This document shows, in pieces, positions 8,012 to 17,564 of a stretch of 64,000 nucleotides of DNA. Source of the stretch: an uncultured Bacteroidia bacterium (GTDB lineage Bacteria > Bacteroidota > Bacteroidia > Bacteroidales > Prolixibacteraceae); the NCBI GenBank assembly GCA_903904515.1, contig CAIVCR010000103.1:1-64000 (forward strand), given 5' to 3'. Each line of letters starts with the position of its first letter. The stretch's first letter is position 1. The translations under genes and the position numbers were made by a program. Below the pieces are notes generated by a model. That model ran no database searches, was not told where the DNA came from, and saw nothing but the letters and a program-made list of their open reading frames with translations.

Positions 8012-9406
8012 ATGGGTTACGATGTCATAATTGTTGGGGCTGGTCCGGCCGGGATTTTCACCGCCTATGAACTGGTAAAAGAGCGTAACGACCTCAAAAT
8101 TATTATACTGGAAAAAGGGAGAGATATCCAGCATAGGAATTGTCCCAAACATACCAATGGAGGTATATGCATTAATTGTAAACCTTGCTCAATTACAACG
8201 GGTTGGGCCGGAGCAGGCGCCTATTCCGACGGCAAATTATCCCTTTCACACGAGGTGGGTGGCATGCTTCCAGATTATATTGGAATAGAAAAAACTATGG
8301 AGTTGATCAAATACACCGATGAGATTTACCTTAAATTCGGTGCCGATTCGAAAATCCATGGTGAGAAAGAAACTCCGGCAATGCGCGAGATCCGAAGAAA
8401 ATCGATCGAAGCAAACCTGAAACTGGTCCCCTGCCCTGTCCGGCATCTCGGAACAGAAAAAACCCAGGAACTTTACCATGCACTCTTCGACCATCTAACC
8501 GACAAAGGTGTCGAAGTCCGGTTTAATACTCCGGTAGAACAGTTTATCATTAATCAAAATCAGGTTGAAGGGGTTAAAAGTTCTAAAGAGACTTTTTTAG
8601 CAAAACATGTCGTGGTCGCAGTGGGTCGTGAAGGTTCTGACTGGCTCATGCAGCAATGTAAAATACAACATATTCCTATCGAAACAGGAATCGTCGATAT
8701 CGGGATCCGCCTCGAATGCCGCAACGAAATTATGCAGGAGATTAATGATAACTTCTATGAAGCCAAATTGGTCCATTTCACCCGCTTTTTTGACGATAAA
8801 GTACGCACATTCTGTTCCAACCCTGGCGGATTTGTCTCGTCAGAGTATTATGATGGAAACCTGGCAGTTGTAAATGGCCATAGTTACAAAGATCTGAAAA
8901 GCGATAATACCAACTTCGCCTTGCTCGTTTCACAAAAATTTACTGAGCCTTTTAATGCACCCATTGAATATGGACGTCATATTGCCAGATTGGCCAACAT
9001 GCTCACGCGTAATAAGATATTAGTTCAACGTTTTGGCGATCTTGTTCGCGGACGACGCACAACACCTGATCGCCTTTATCGAAATAATATCATCCCAACA
9101 CTCAAGGATGCCGTTCCGGGAGACTTAAGCCTGGTCTTGCCTCACCGGATTTTAATGGATATAATTGAAATGATCCGTTCACTGGATAAAGTAAGCCCCG
9201 GACTTGCAAGTGATGAAACCCTGCTATACGGCGTAGAAGTAAAATTCTATTCAAGTATTATCAAGGTTGATCAGACATTTCAAAGTGAAGCTGTAAAAAA
9301 TCTCCATTTTGGCGGCGACGGGGCGGGAATCACACGAGGCTTAATGCAAGCCTCGGTAAATGGAATACTTATAGCAAGAGAAATAATTAAATGCATTACC
9401 AAATGA
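8012..9406 (+). CDS. FAD-dependent dehydrogenase, COG2509-like
   Basis: 464 residues. The N-terminal FAD motif is VIIVGAGPAGIFTAYEL, with a dinucleotide-binding Glu in IIILEKGRDI. A distinctive cysteine cluster follows: C44, C53, C56 and C59 (CPKHTNGGICINCKPC), then GWAGAGAYSDGKLS. The C-terminal FAD block is NLHFGGDGAGITRGLMQAS. This pattern is that of the uncharacterised FAD-dependent dehydrogenases of COG2509, in which the four cysteines could hold a metal or Fe-S centre; that is inference. The substrate is unknown. It has its own strong promoter and is followed after 87 bases by metH, in the same direction, which may or may not be co-transcribed. Confidence 0.85.
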   Translation: MGYDVIIVGAGPAGIFTAYELVKERNDLKIIILEKGRDIQHRNCPKHTNGGICINCKPCSITTGWAGAGAYSDGKLSLSHEVGGMLPDYIGIEKTMELIKYTDEIYLKFGADSKIHGEKETPAMREIRRKSIEANLKLVPCPVRHLGTEKTQELYHALFDHLTDKGVEVRFNTPVEQFIINQNQVEGVKSSKETFLAKHVVVAVGREGSDWLMQQCKIQHIPIETGIVDIGIRLECRNEIMQEINDNFYEAKLVHFTRFFDDKVRTFCSNPGGFVSSEYYDGNLAVVNGHSYKDLKSDNTNFALLVSQKFTEPFNAPIEYGRHIARLANMLTRNKILVQRFGDLVRGRRTTPDRLYRNNIIPTLKDAVPGDLSLVLPHRILMDIIEMIRSLDKVSPGLASDETLLYGVEVKFYSSIIKVDQTFQSEAVKNLHFGGDGAGITRGLMQASVNGILIAREIIKCITK

Positions 9407-9423
9407 TCATTTAATAGCTCTGG

Positions 9424-9437
9424 CTTGTTATAACAAG
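9424..9437. promoter_or_regulatory. perfect 14-bp palindrome upstream of metH
   Basis: CTTGTTATAACAAG is a perfect inverted repeat in the 87-base gap between the FAD gene and metH. It could be an operator. No run of T follows, so a terminator is less likely. No cobalamin riboswitch features are visible in this short gap. Confidence 0.4.
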
Positions 9438-9493
9438 TATCGGCACTTTAAAAACCGGCAGAATTTTTGATTTTGAGTCTACAATAAAACAAG

Positions 9494-12400
9494 ATGAACA
9501 AGGAAAGCAATATACGGAAGGAATTGAAACATCGTATTCTCGTGCTCGATGGAGCGATGGGAACTATGATTCAACGGGTAAAATTAACGGAAGAGGATTT
9601 TCGTGGTGACCGTTTCACAACCTGGCCATCACCGCTTAAAGGAGATAACGATCTACTTTCAATCACCAGACCTTCAGTAATCCAGGAAATTCATGAAGGA
9701 TTTCTTGAAGCTGGTGCTGATATCGTCGCAACCAATACTTTCAATGCCACACGTGTCTCTCAGGCAGATTATGGCATGGAAGAATTTGTATATGAGCTAA
9801 ATAAGCAGTCGGCACGTATTGCCCATGCTGCAGCTGTGAAATATTCAACCCCTGAGAAACCACGGTATGTCGCCGGGGCCATCGGACCAACGAATAAAAC
9901 CTGTTCGATGTCGCCTGATGTAAATGATGCCGGCTACCGTGCCATCACCTTTGCAGAAATGAAGGAGTCGTATCGCGAACAGGTCGAGGGATTGCTCGAT
10001 GGCGGTGTGGATATCCTTTTGGTGGAGACAATCTTTGATACCCTGAATGCCAAAGCGGCCATGATGGCTATTGAGGAGGTACTCGAAACCAGGGGAGTTA
10101 AAATTGACGTGATGATCTCCGGAACCATTACCGATGCCAGCGGAAGAACCCTCTCAGGCCAGACCGTTGAAGCATTTCTTAACTCATTATCCCACATTAA
10201 CTTACTAACTATCGGATTAAACTGCTCCTTAGGGGCCAAAGAGATGCGCCCCTATCTTGAAGAGCTAAGCCGCAAAGCCCCCTTCTATATCAGCGCCCAC
10301 CCAAATGCAGGCCTTCCAAATCAGTTTGGAGAATACGACGAAACACCTCATATGATGGGCGTTTATGTCCAGGATTTTTTCGAAAGCCGTATGGTCAATA
10401 TCATTGGAGGTTGCTGTGGAACAACTCCTGAACACATTCGGGAATTGGCAGCTATGGCCGCAAAGGCAAAACCACACAAACCCAATAAACCTGAAATTGC
10501 AACCCGACTGAGTGGACTGGAACCTCTGACTATCGATAAAAATTCGGTCTTTACTAATATCGGTGAACGATGCAATGTATCGGGCTCTATCAAATTTGCA
10601 AGACTTATCCGCGAAGAAAAATATGAGGAGGCATTAGCCATAGCACGTGAAATGGTTGATGGAGGTGCCCAGGTGATTGACGTAAACATGGATGATGCCA
10701 TGCTTGACGCTGAAAAAGAGATGGTCCGCTTTCTCCACCTGTTAATGTCTGAACCCGACATGGCCCGGCTTCCAATTATGGTTGATTCATCAAAGTGGAC
10801 TGTCATAGAGGCTGGTCTGCAATGCCTTCAGGGTAAGGCTATTGTTAATTCAATTAGCCTGAAAGAGGGAGAAGAATTATTTAAGGCATGTGCTCATAAA
10901 ATAAAAAAATATGGTGCTGCCACCGTAGTAATGGCTTTTGATGAACAAGGTCAGGCAGCAACCTTTGAAGATCGTATCCGCATCTGCGAGCGTGCATACC
11001 ACATCCTGGTTGACGAGGTTCATTTCCCGCCACAGGATATCATTTTTGATCCAAACGTTTTAACTGTCGGAACCGGAATTGAAGAACACAATAACTACGC
11101 ACTCGATTTTATTAGAGCAACAAAATGGATTAAGGAGAACCTTCCGTATGCCAAAGTAAGCGGCGGAATTTCAAATGTCTCCTTCTCCTTCCGCGGGAAT
11201 AACACAATCCGTGAAGCCTTTCACTCTGTATTTCTATACCACGCCATTTCAGCGGGACTCGATATGGGAATCGTAAATCCAGGTATGTTGCAGATCTACG
11301 ATGAGATTCCAAAAGATCTCCTCGAATATGTCGAGGATGTAATTCTAAACCGCAGACCCGATTCCACGGAAAGGATCCTTGCCTTTTCAGAAAATATTGC
11401 AGCCCGCGGGAAAAAAGAGGAGAAAACAGAGGAATGGCGTTTACTAGGTGTCAAAGAACGAATTCAACACGCACTTGTTAAGGGAATTACCGAATTTATC
11501 GAGGAAGATATTTCAGAGCTGCTTCCGGAATATAACAGTGCCATCAGGGTCATTGAAGAACCTTTAATGGACGGGATGAACAGGGTCGGCGACCTGTTCG
11601 GAAGTGGCAAAATGTTTCTTCCTCAGGTAATTAAATCAGCCAGGGTGATGAAAAAAGCAGTTGCCTTCCTTCAACCCTATATCGAACAGGATAAACTGGA
11701 TTTAAAACAGGCTCCCACCGAGAAAAAGAAGATCCTGATGGCTACAGTCAAAGGTGACGTTCACGATATTGGCAAAAACATTGTCGGAGTTGTACTTGCC
11801 TGCAATAATTACGACGTAGTCGACCTTGGTGTAATGGTTCCGGCAGAAAAAATTTTAGATAAAGCAATTGAAGAAAAGGCAGACATTATCGGTCTCAGTG
11901 GACTGATCACCCCTTCGCTCGAAGAGATGGCCCATGTAGCCCACGAAATGGAGCGGCGTGGTTTCAAAGTTCCCCTGATGATCGGGGGTGCGACAACATC
12001 CAAAATCCATACCGCAGTGAAAATTGCCCCTCAGTATGGCCAAACAGTTGTTTACGTTAAGGATGCCTCACGTGCTGTCCAGGTCGTCTCAAGCCTGTTG
12101 GCTAAAGATCATGATTATCTTGAATCTATAAAAACAGAATATAAGGAATTACGCGCCACACACAGCGCCAAAAAACCAAAGGAGTACCTCACGCTTAATG
12201 CTGCCCGTGCAAATGCGTTTAATCCGGGCTGGAATGAATCAATGGTTTATCCCCCTGCCAAAGCCGGCATCCAGATTTTTGAGGATTACCCACTCGAAGA
12301 GTTAAGACATTATATCGATTGGACTTTCTTCTTTATCGCCTGGGAATTCAGAGGAAAGTATCCAGCTATTTTCGATGACCCGAATCAGGGAGCCGAAGTG

Positions 12401-13162
12401 CGCAAACTCTATGATGAAGCAAATCTATTTCTCGATGAAATAATTGCAAAGAAAATGATTACTGCCAAAGGGGTAGTGGGTATCTGGCCTGCAAACACTG
12501 TTGGGGATGACATAGAGCTCTATTCAGACGAAAGTCGGCAAACGGTGGAGGCAACCTTCCGTCACCTGCGTCAACAGCAAAAAAGAGGCGCTAATCTGCC
12601 AAACTATTGCCTTAGCGATTTTGTGGCTCCAAAAAGCACAGGAATTGCCGATTACTGCGGCGGATTTGCCGTAACTGCAGGGATAGGCGTAGCTGAATGG
12701 GTTGAAAAGTTTAAAAAAGAGGGGAATGATTACCAGGCTATTTTACTTGAATCATTGGCCGACCGACTTGCTGAAGCATTTGCTGAACGCCTGCACGAAA
12801 GGGTGAGAAAAGAGTTTTGGGGGTATGCTCCGGATGAAAATCTCTCAGCTCTCGACCTGATTAACTGCAAATATCAGGGAATCAGGCCTGCTGCTGGTTA
12901 TCCCGCCTGTCCTGAACACTCTGAAAAGAAAGTTCTGTTTGATATGTTGGGAGCTACAGAAAAAGCAGACATCCATCTGACCGAACACTTTTCAATGTAT
13001 CCCACCGCTTCAGTTTGCGGTCAGTATTTTGCACACAAGAATGCAGTCTATTTCGGCCTGGAAAAAGTCGAAAAGGATCAGATCACCGACTTTGCAAAAC
13101 GTAAAAATGTTTCAGTTGAATATGTGGAGAAATTTCTCCCCTCAAATCTGAGCTATAAATAA
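9494..13162 (+). CDS. metH: cobalamin-dependent methionine synthase
   Basis: 1222 residues, full length for MetH (E. coli about 1227), EC 2.1.1.13: transfers the methyl group of methyltetrahydrofolate to homocysteine through cob(I)alamin. Domains in order: homocysteine-binding domain (DGAMGTMIQ; zinc ligands in [11 protein letters not shown] and [10 protein letters not shown]), pterin-binding domain ([14 protein letters not shown] onward), cobalamin cap, B12 domain with the DxHxxG motif DVHDIGKN (axial His near residue 757) and [13 protein letters not shown], and the S-adenosylmethionine reactivation domain ([15 protein letters not shown]). No domain is missing and no disruption is seen. Convergent with the folate operon that makes its pterin cofactor. 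Confidence 0.98.
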   Translation: MNKESNIRKELKHRILVLDGAMGTMIQRVKLTEEDFRGDRFTTWPSPLKGDNDLLSITRPSVIQEIHEGFLEAGADIVATNTFNATRVSQADYGMEEFVYELNKQSARIAHAAAVKYSTPEKPRYVAGAIGPTNKTCSMSPDVNDAGYRAITFAEMKESYREQVEGLLDGGVDILLVETIFDTLNAKAAMMAIEEVLETRGVKIDVMISGTITDASGRTLSGQTVEAFLNSLSHINLLTIGLNCSLGAKEMRPYLEELSRKAPFYISAHPNAGLPNQFGEYDETPHMMGVYVQDFFESRMVNIIGGCCGTTPEHIRELAAMAAKAKPHKPNKPEIATRLSGLEPLTIDKNSVFTNIGERCNVSGSIKFARLIREEKYEEALAIAREMVDGGAQVIDVNMDDAMLDAEKEMVRFLHLLMSEPDMARLPIMVDSSKWTVIEAGLQCLQGKAIVNSISLKEGEELFKACAHKIKKYGAATVVMAFDEQGQAATFEDRIRICERAYHILVDEVHFPPQDIIFDPNVLTVGTGIEEHNNYALDFIRATKWIKENLPYAKVSGGISNVSFSFRGNNTIREAFHSVFLYHAISAGLDMGIVNPGMLQIYDEIPKDLLEYVEDVILNRRPDSTERILAFSENIAARGKKEEKTEEWRLLGVKERIQHALVKGITEFIEEDISELLPEYNSAIRVIEEPLMDGMNRVGDLFGSGKMFLPQVIKSARVMKKAVAFLQPYIEQDKLDLKQAPTEKKKILMATVKGDVHDIGKNIVGVVLACNNYDVVDLGVMVPAEKILDKAIEEKADIIGLSGLITPSLEEMAHVAHEMERRGFKVPLMIGGATTSKIHTAVKIAPQYGQTVVYVKDASRAVQVVSSLLAKDHDYLESIKTEYKELRATHSAKKPKEYLTLNAARANAFNPGWNESMVYPPAKAGIQIFEDYPLEELRHYIDWTFFFIAWEFRGKYPAIFDDPNQGAEVRKLYDEANLFLDEIIAKKMITAKGVVGIWPANTVGDDIELYSDESRQTVEATFRHLRQQQKRGANLPNYCLSDFVAPKSTGIADYCGGFAVTAGIGVAEWVEKFKKEGNDYQAILLESLADRLAEAFAERLHERVRKEFWGYAPDENLSALDLINCKYQGIRPAAGYPACPEHSEKKVLFDMLGATEKADIHLTEHFSMYPTASVCGQYFAHKNAVYFGLEKVEKDQITDFAKRKNVSVEYVEKFLPSNLSYK

Positions 13163-13189
13163 TCAATTTCAAATTATTTCTATCAATTT

Positions 13190-13570
13190 CTATTTATCTC
13201 CAAATATCTCATCCACAACCGTTTTTAAAAATTCACGTTCGAAATAGTCATTATCAACAATCTCACCGTCCCATACAACAATATCCAAATCAATGGTACG
13301 CGGACCAAATTTTGGAGCTGTACGATCACGTTTAAGCCTGTCTTCCAGATTCTTAAGATAACTTTGAAATTCATCTTTATCCAATAGGGTGGAAACTTTA
13401 GCTGCTCCGTTAAGAAAATCAGGTTGATTAACAATTCCTATTGGAGAAGTTATAACCTTTGATGAAACAGCAAGCAGCTCTTGCTCCAGACGAAGATAAA
13501 ACAGGGCTGATGCAAAGTTTTGATCTGCATCAATATTCGAACCTATTCCGATGATACATTGGTGATTCAT
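13190..13570 (-). CDS. folK: 6-hydroxymethyl-7,8-dihydropterin pyrophosphokinase
   Basis: 126 residues, EC 2.7.6.3, transfers pyrophosphate from ATP to 6-hydroxymethyl-dihydropterin in folate synthesis. The N-terminus IGIGSNIDADQNF and the signature block FGPRTIDLDIVVWDGE are both present. It is shorter than E. coli FolK (about 159), mainly at the C-terminus, as seen in several Bacteroidota forms. It starts at an ATG sharing one base with the folB stop (TGATG), so translation is probably coupled to folB. Confidence 0.92.
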   Translation of the reverse strand: MNHQCIIGIGSNIDADQNFASALFYLRLEQELLAVSSKVITSPIGIVNQPDFLNGAAKVSTLLDKDEFQSYLKNLEDRLKRDRTAPKFGPRTIDLDIVVWDGEIVDNDYFEREFLKTVVDEIFGDK

Positions 13571-13920
13571 CAGCGTTTTGCCTCTAATTCAACAGAAACC
13601 GAATCTGAAAAGCGAAGTGCCCGGGGTTTGTCAATTTCAACTTTAGCCCTTATAACACGATCGTCTTTCATAATCAGTTGCAGTACCTCATGGGTTAACT
13701 TCTCAAGTAAATTATACTTACTTTCTGAAACAAAAGCAATTATTGCCTTTGTGATTGTCTTGTAATTATAAATTACCTCCTCGTGGTCACTGGTGACAGC
13801 CCTTGAAATATCGACCTCTATCTCAACATTGATAATGACATCCTGAAGATTAATCCTCTCTTCAGGATTGAACCCGATAATGGTTGGAATGAGTAAATTT
13901 TTAATCCGGATAACCGCCAT
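13570..13920 (-). CDS. folB: dihydroneopterin aldolase
   Basis: 116 residues, EC 4.1.2.25, makes hydroxymethyl-dihydropterin and glycolaldehyde from dihydroneopterin. Typical features are IRIKNLLIPTIIGFNPEER at the start, the catalytic-region NYKTITKAI and KYNLLEKLTHEVLQLI, and the final VEIDKPRALRFSDSVSVEL. The length is normal for the family. Between a FolM-like reductase gene upstream (64 bases) and folK downstream (one-base overlap), making a compact pterin operon. A paralogous FolX-type epimerase activity cannot be excluded from sequence. Confidence 0.92.
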   Translation of the reverse strand: MAVIRIKNLLIPTIIGFNPEERINLQDVIINVEIEVDISRAVTSDHEEVIYNYKTITKAIIAFVSESKYNLLEKLTHEVLQLIMKDDRVIRAKVEIDKPRALRFSDSVSVELEAKR

Positions 13921-13984
13921 AAAATATTAATTAGTGAATTCCTTTAATTGATAAAGATACTAAAATCGAAAATTAACCAAAAGG

Positions 13985-14704
13985 TTACATTAGATGACTT
14001 CCCCCATCACAGTAAATAATCTGACCTGTTAGATCTTGGTTATCAATAATATAATCAAGTGTTTTTAATATAGAAATCACACCTGAAGGGATTTTCATTG
14101 GAGTATTTCCTGCAATTTTTTCAAGATATATCCGGTTTTTACCTACTGGTGGCAAGACCGCCCCTGGTGCTATAGCGTTTACCCTAAAATTCGGTCCCAA
14201 TTCCAATGCAGCCATCTTTGTTAAATCCCAAACTCCCTTTTTAGATAAAGAGTAAGCCATATAATCACCCCTATTCGTTGTAATACGAGTGTCTGTTATA
14301 TTAATAATCAATCCATTAGCTGAACTGTTGGCAAAGTCCCTGATCAATATTACCGGAGCGATATAATTTATCATATTATGACTGATCAGTTGTTCGTTAG
14401 TCGTAACCTTTAATGAGCCAGGAACAAAAACAGAGGCATTGTTAATCAAAAGATCAAGAGAACCCATCCTTTCAATAACCTGATTAACCAGCAAAGAGAC
14501 GTGATCAACCATCCCTAAATCTGCCCTAAAAACTTTAAAGCACTGATGGGGATACCCAGACTTTAATTCATCCTCTAAAAGCAAGACCTCTTTCTTGGAG
14601 GAGTTGAAATGAAGTGCCAGATTCCATCCCTTAGCTGCAAGATGACAGGCAATCTCCCGCCCAATTCTAACTGCACTCCCTGTTATCAATGCAACTTTAG
14701 CCAT
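13985..14704 (-). CDS. FolM/PTR1-like pteridine reductase (short-chain dehydrogenase)
   Basis: 239 residues. A classical SDR with cofactor loop TGSAVRIGREIA, the NNAS motif (LLINNASVFVPG) and the YSLSKKGVW catalytic Tyr/Lys. The loop with Arg (SAVRIG) and the length fit pteridine reductase/dihydromonapterin reductase (FolM, PTR1). Its place directly upstream of folB and folK strengthens the call: it may reduce dihydrofolate or dihydromonapterin, possibly as a back-up or substitute for FolA. The middle Ser of the catalytic triad is not obvious in NITDTRITTNRGDYMAYS, where an Asp/Thr stretch replaces it, as is usual for pteridine reductases. Another SDR activity remains possible. Confidence 0.75.
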   Translation of the reverse strand: MAKVALITGSAVRIGREIACHLAAKGWNLALHFNSSKKEVLLLEDELKSGYPHQCFKVFRADLGMVDHVSLLVNQVIERMGSLDLLINNASVFVPGSLKVTTNEQLISHNMINYIAPVILIRDFANSSANGLIINITDTRITTNRGDYMAYSLSKKGVWDLTKMAALELGPNFRVNAIAPGAVLPPVGKNRIYLEKIAGNTPMKIPSGVISILKTLDYIIDNQDLTGQIIYCDGGSHLM

Positions 14705-14755
14705 ACTTTAACTTTTTGATAAAATTAAGGGAATATTACGAAAAATATTATAAAA

Positions 14756-14781
14756 AAAGGATGCTCCTGGGAACATCCTTT
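14756..14781 (-). terminator. rho-independent terminator of the YceI gene
   Basis: AAAGGATG (14756-14763) and CATCCTTT (14774-14781) form an 8-bp stem with a 10-base loop. On the minus strand it is followed by a run of seven T. It lies 20 bases beyond the YceI stop codon. Confidence 0.75.
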
Positions 14782-14801
14782 AAAAATATATCAATAATTT
14801 C

Positions 14802-15419
14802 TTACTTTTTTGAAGCTACAATGCTAAATGCAAGGGTAAAATCATCATAAATTACCTTATCACCCAACCCTTGAAAGAAGCTGGATGAGCCATATTTAAC
14901 ACCAAACTTAGCTCTGTTTATTGTCATAACACCTTCTGCATTCAGTTTATCACCAACCAGTTTCACTTTTGCACTAAATTCGATTGGATTAGTTACCCCT
15001 TTAATAGTTAGATCACCAGAAATTTTAAAGTCATCTCCAGCAACTGCGACAGCTTTTTTAACCACCAATGTTGCCTCAGGAAATTTATCTACAGCAAAAA
15101 AATCTTCTGAAGATAAATGGCCTATAAGTTTTTTGTTATAACCAGCATCTGTAAGATCTACGTCAACAATGGTTTTCATATCAATAACCAAAGTTCCACC
15201 TGCAATGGTAGCGTTATTGGCAGAAATCGATCCATTCGAAAATGAAATGGTACCATTATGCTGGCCGGTCACCTTCTTTGCTTCCCACTTAACGATGCTA
15301 ACACCCTTGTCTACAATATAATCTGCAGCATTCGCTTTAATGCTAAAACCTGCTAATATTACTGTCAATATAACGATTGACATTTTCAGACTACCCATAA
15401 TTGTAAGTTTACTGCTCAT
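14802..15419 (-). CDS. secreted YceI family lipocalin-like protein
   Basis: 205 residues, with a signal peptide (hydrophobic run MSIVILTVILAGFSI, probable cleavage after KANA). The mature part begins ADYIVDKGVSIVKWEAKKVTGQHNGTISF, the standard YceI beginning, and continues with LSSEDFFAVDKFPEATLVV and FSAKVKLVGDKL. YceI proteins form a beta-barrel that binds long-chain isoprenoid lipids in the periplasm; roles in stress or respiration are suspected but not settled. It ends with its own terminator and is divergent from the Crp/Fnr-type regulator at 15582, which may control it. Confidence 0.9.
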   Translation of the reverse strand: MSSKLTIMGSLKMSIVILTVILAGFSIKANAADYIVDKGVSIVKWEAKKVTGQHNGTISFSNGSISANNATIAGGTLVIDMKTIVDVDLTDAGYNKKLIGHLSSEDFFAVDKFPEATLVVKKAVAVAGDDFKISGDLTIKGVTNPIEFSAKVKLVGDKLNAEGVMTINRAKFGVKYGSSSFFQGLGDKVIYDDFTLAFSIVASKK

Positions 15420-15581
15420 TTTCTTTTATTTTATTCTTTAAATGTTTATAATACTAATAGTTTTAAATTACTCAATTAACATTAACCACTATATATTTGT
15501 TTAAACATATAATATAATTTAACTTCTAAATTTAAATCGTATATTTATCGCTCTAAAAATTCCCAACTTTTATAATTGATT

Positions 15582-16292
15582 ATGAAGAATTTAAATGAAC
15601 CATTGGATGATATAACACTTTCAGGTTTTCGCTTTTTCAAGTCTCTTAGCGAAGAAGAACTAAAAAGTCTAAATTATGAAAAGACTTGTACTTCCCTCAA
15701 AAAGGGAAGTATTGTTTATAAGGAAGGGAGCCGCCTTACAGGATTTTACTGTATCGTTCGGGGGATCGTAAAAGTCTATAAAACAGGTATCGATGGCAAA
15801 GAGCAGATTATCCGTTTCGCAAGAAAAGGGGATATTATAGCCTATCGCTCCCTGCTAAGCCAGGAATCTGCCTGCACTACATCCAAGATTATTGAAGACG
15901 CCATCTTGTGCCATGTCCCCTATAAAACTCTACTTAACCTCATAGAAAAAAACTCCTCATTTGCATTGGCAATGCTTCGAATTGTATGTGCTGAGTTAAA
16001 AGAGGCAAATGAGTACATCACCGATATTGCTCAGAAAACAGTTCGTGAAAGGTTGGCTGAAATATTGCTGTTGCTTAAAGACAGTTTTGACCTGGATGCT
16101 GATCAGACACTTCAGATTTCTTTAACCAGGGAGGAATTAGCTAACACTGTTGGTACTGCCACAGAATCGATAATCCGCCTGTTATCTGAATTTAAGCAGG
16201 ATAAGTTAATCGATTTGCAGGGAAGAAAGATCAAAATCATCAATCTTCAAGGGCTGACAAAGGTGGCAAATCTGACAAACAACAGAAGCTAA
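15582..16292 (+). CDS. Crp/Fnr family transcriptional regulator
   Basis: 236 residues. N-terminal cyclic-nucleotide-binding-like beta-roll (SLKKGSIVYKEGSRLTGFYCIVRGIVKVYK), a long dimer helix, and a C-terminal winged helix whose recognition region reads LTREELANTVGTATESIIRLLSEFKQDKLI. The cysteines present do not form the N-terminal Fe-S cluster of Fnr. The ATG at 15582 is preferred to a TTG six bases upstream. It is divergent from the YceI gene; the shared 160-base gap holds a perfect palindrome TGTTTAAACA (15498-15507), a candidate operator. The ligand is unknown. Confidence 0.88.
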   Translation: MKNLNEPLDDITLSGFRFFKSLSEEELKSLNYEKTCTSLKKGSIVYKEGSRLTGFYCIVRGIVKVYKTGIDGKEQIIRFARKGDIIAYRSLLSQESACTTSKIIEDAILCHVPYKTLLNLIEKNSSFALAMLRIVCAELKEANEYITDIAQKTVRERLAEILLLLKDSFDLDADQTLQISLTREELANTVGTATESIIRLLSEFKQDKLIDLQGRKIKIINLQGLTKVANLTNNRS

Positions 16293-16313
16293 ACGGATAA
16301 GGGAGTCCAAAAA

Positions 16314-17534
16314 TTACATGTGTTTTAGCCACTCTTCAGGATCCAGTTTGGTATTTTCTTTCCATAACTGGAATTTGAGGACTGTCTTGTTGTCATCACC
16401 CTGATCAGTAAAAATACTCCCAATATCCTCTTTTCCTTCAACTTGCTGTCCCGCTTTAACAAATACCTCACTTAAATTCGAGTAAACAGTAAGGTAATTT
16501 CCATGACGGATGATTACCGCTATATTACCTCCCGGAATAGCAACCACTTTGGTTACCTCTCCTTTGAATATGGCACGCGCCTTGGCATTAGCCTGGGTCG
16601 TTATATCAACCCCGGCATTTCGCACAACAACATACTTTAAAACCGCATGCGGGTGCTCTCCAAAATGATCTGTAATTAACCCACGCTGAACAGGCCAGGG
16701 AAACTTCCCACGGTTATTCGAAAAATCTCCTGAAAGAACCTTCTCTTCTGAAGTCAAAGCGAAACCTTTCTCCGTCGAAGTTTTACGGTTCACCTTCCTG
16801 GCTTCATCCGCAATTACCCTCTCAATCTCCTGCTCTAACCTTAACTCTGCCTTTCGTTGATTCTCAAGCTTTTTATTTAAGTCTTTCTCTTTTTGATGTA
16901 ATTCTGCATATACATCCTTCTGCTGCTTCTTTTGCCGTTCAATAATCTTTGTCTGATTAACTTTTAAAACTAAAAGATGTTGCTTTTCATCCTTTTGTCT
17001 ATTGAACTCTAATAATTGATTCGTAATTGAATTTTTGAATTCAGTGATTTTTTCAGCCTGTTTGCGTCGATAATCGGCATACTCCTTTAAATAGATAAAC
17101 CGTTTGTATGCCTGGTTGAAATCCTGTGCCGATAACACAAAAAGCAATTGATTACTATTATCCTGATTACGGTCTGCATACCTGATCATAGAGGCGTACT
17201 TAATCTTTACAGACTGAAGGGCAGAACTCAACGAATCAATTCGTCTGATATTTTGCAGGATGGATGAATCAAGGTAACCAATTTCGCCGGTAATATTATT
17301 TATAAGCCTGTCCTGAAGATTAATTTGCCTTTCAAGGACAGAAAGTCTGTTCAATGAGGCTTTCGCATTAGTGTTGGTCTCCTTTAATAAATTATTGATA
17401 TATTCAATTTCAGATGCAGTTTTCTCCTTCCTTCTTTTAAGCTCTTCGAGTGATTGACCAGAAACGTCCAAGGTAAAGCACGCTAAAAAGGTAAAAAAAG
17501 TTAATATTAAAAGTCTCGAACCAGAATATTTCAT
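16314..17534 (-). CDS. EnvC-like peptidoglycan hydrolase activator (degenerate M23 domain)
   Basis: 406 residues: signal peptide (LLILTFFTFLACFTLDVSG), a long coiled coil to about residue 250 (KEKTASEIEYINNLLKE and Arg/Lys/Glu-rich repeats), then a C-terminal LytM/M23 domain (KFPWPVQRGLITDHFGEHPH). M23 enzymes need HxxxD and HxH zinc ligands; here the first is replaced (NAGVDI) and the second reads LKFQLWKE, so the domain looks non-catalytic, as in EnvC. It probably activates amidases during cell separation. The ATG at 17534 is preferred to a TTG three bases upstream. Last gene of the flippase-dut-TPR-DUF4292 operon. Confidence 0.88.
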   Translation of the reverse strand: MKYSGSRLLILTFFTFLACFTLDVSGQSLEELKRRKEKTASEIEYINNLLKETNTNAKASLNRLSVLERQINLQDRLINNITGEIGYLDSSILQNIRRIDSLSSALQSVKIKYASMIRYADRNQDNSNQLLFVLSAQDFNQAYKRFIYLKEYADYRRKQAEKITEFKNSITNQLLEFNRQKDEKQHLLVLKVNQTKIIERQKKQQKDVYAELHQKEKDLNKKLENQRKAELRLEQEIERVIADEARKVNRKTSTEKGFALTSEEKVLSGDFSNNRGKFPWPVQRGLITDHFGEHPHAVLKYVVVRNAGVDITTQANAKARAIFKGEVTKVVAIPGGNIAVIIRHGNYLTVYSNLSEVFVKAGQQVEGKEDIGSIFTDQGDDNKTVLKFQLWKENTKLDPEEWLKHM

Positions 17535-17564
17535 CAATTAGATATTACCAAAATGACCCTTTAA

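Noticed and set aside
9407-9493. Cobalamin riboswitch in front of metH
   Set aside because: Only 87 bases; no B12-box-like conserved element or multi-stem fold seen; a simple palindrome is the only structure.
10265-10806. Minus-strand open frames inside metH
   Set aside because: The plus-strand protein is continuous MetH; these are reverse-strand shadows.
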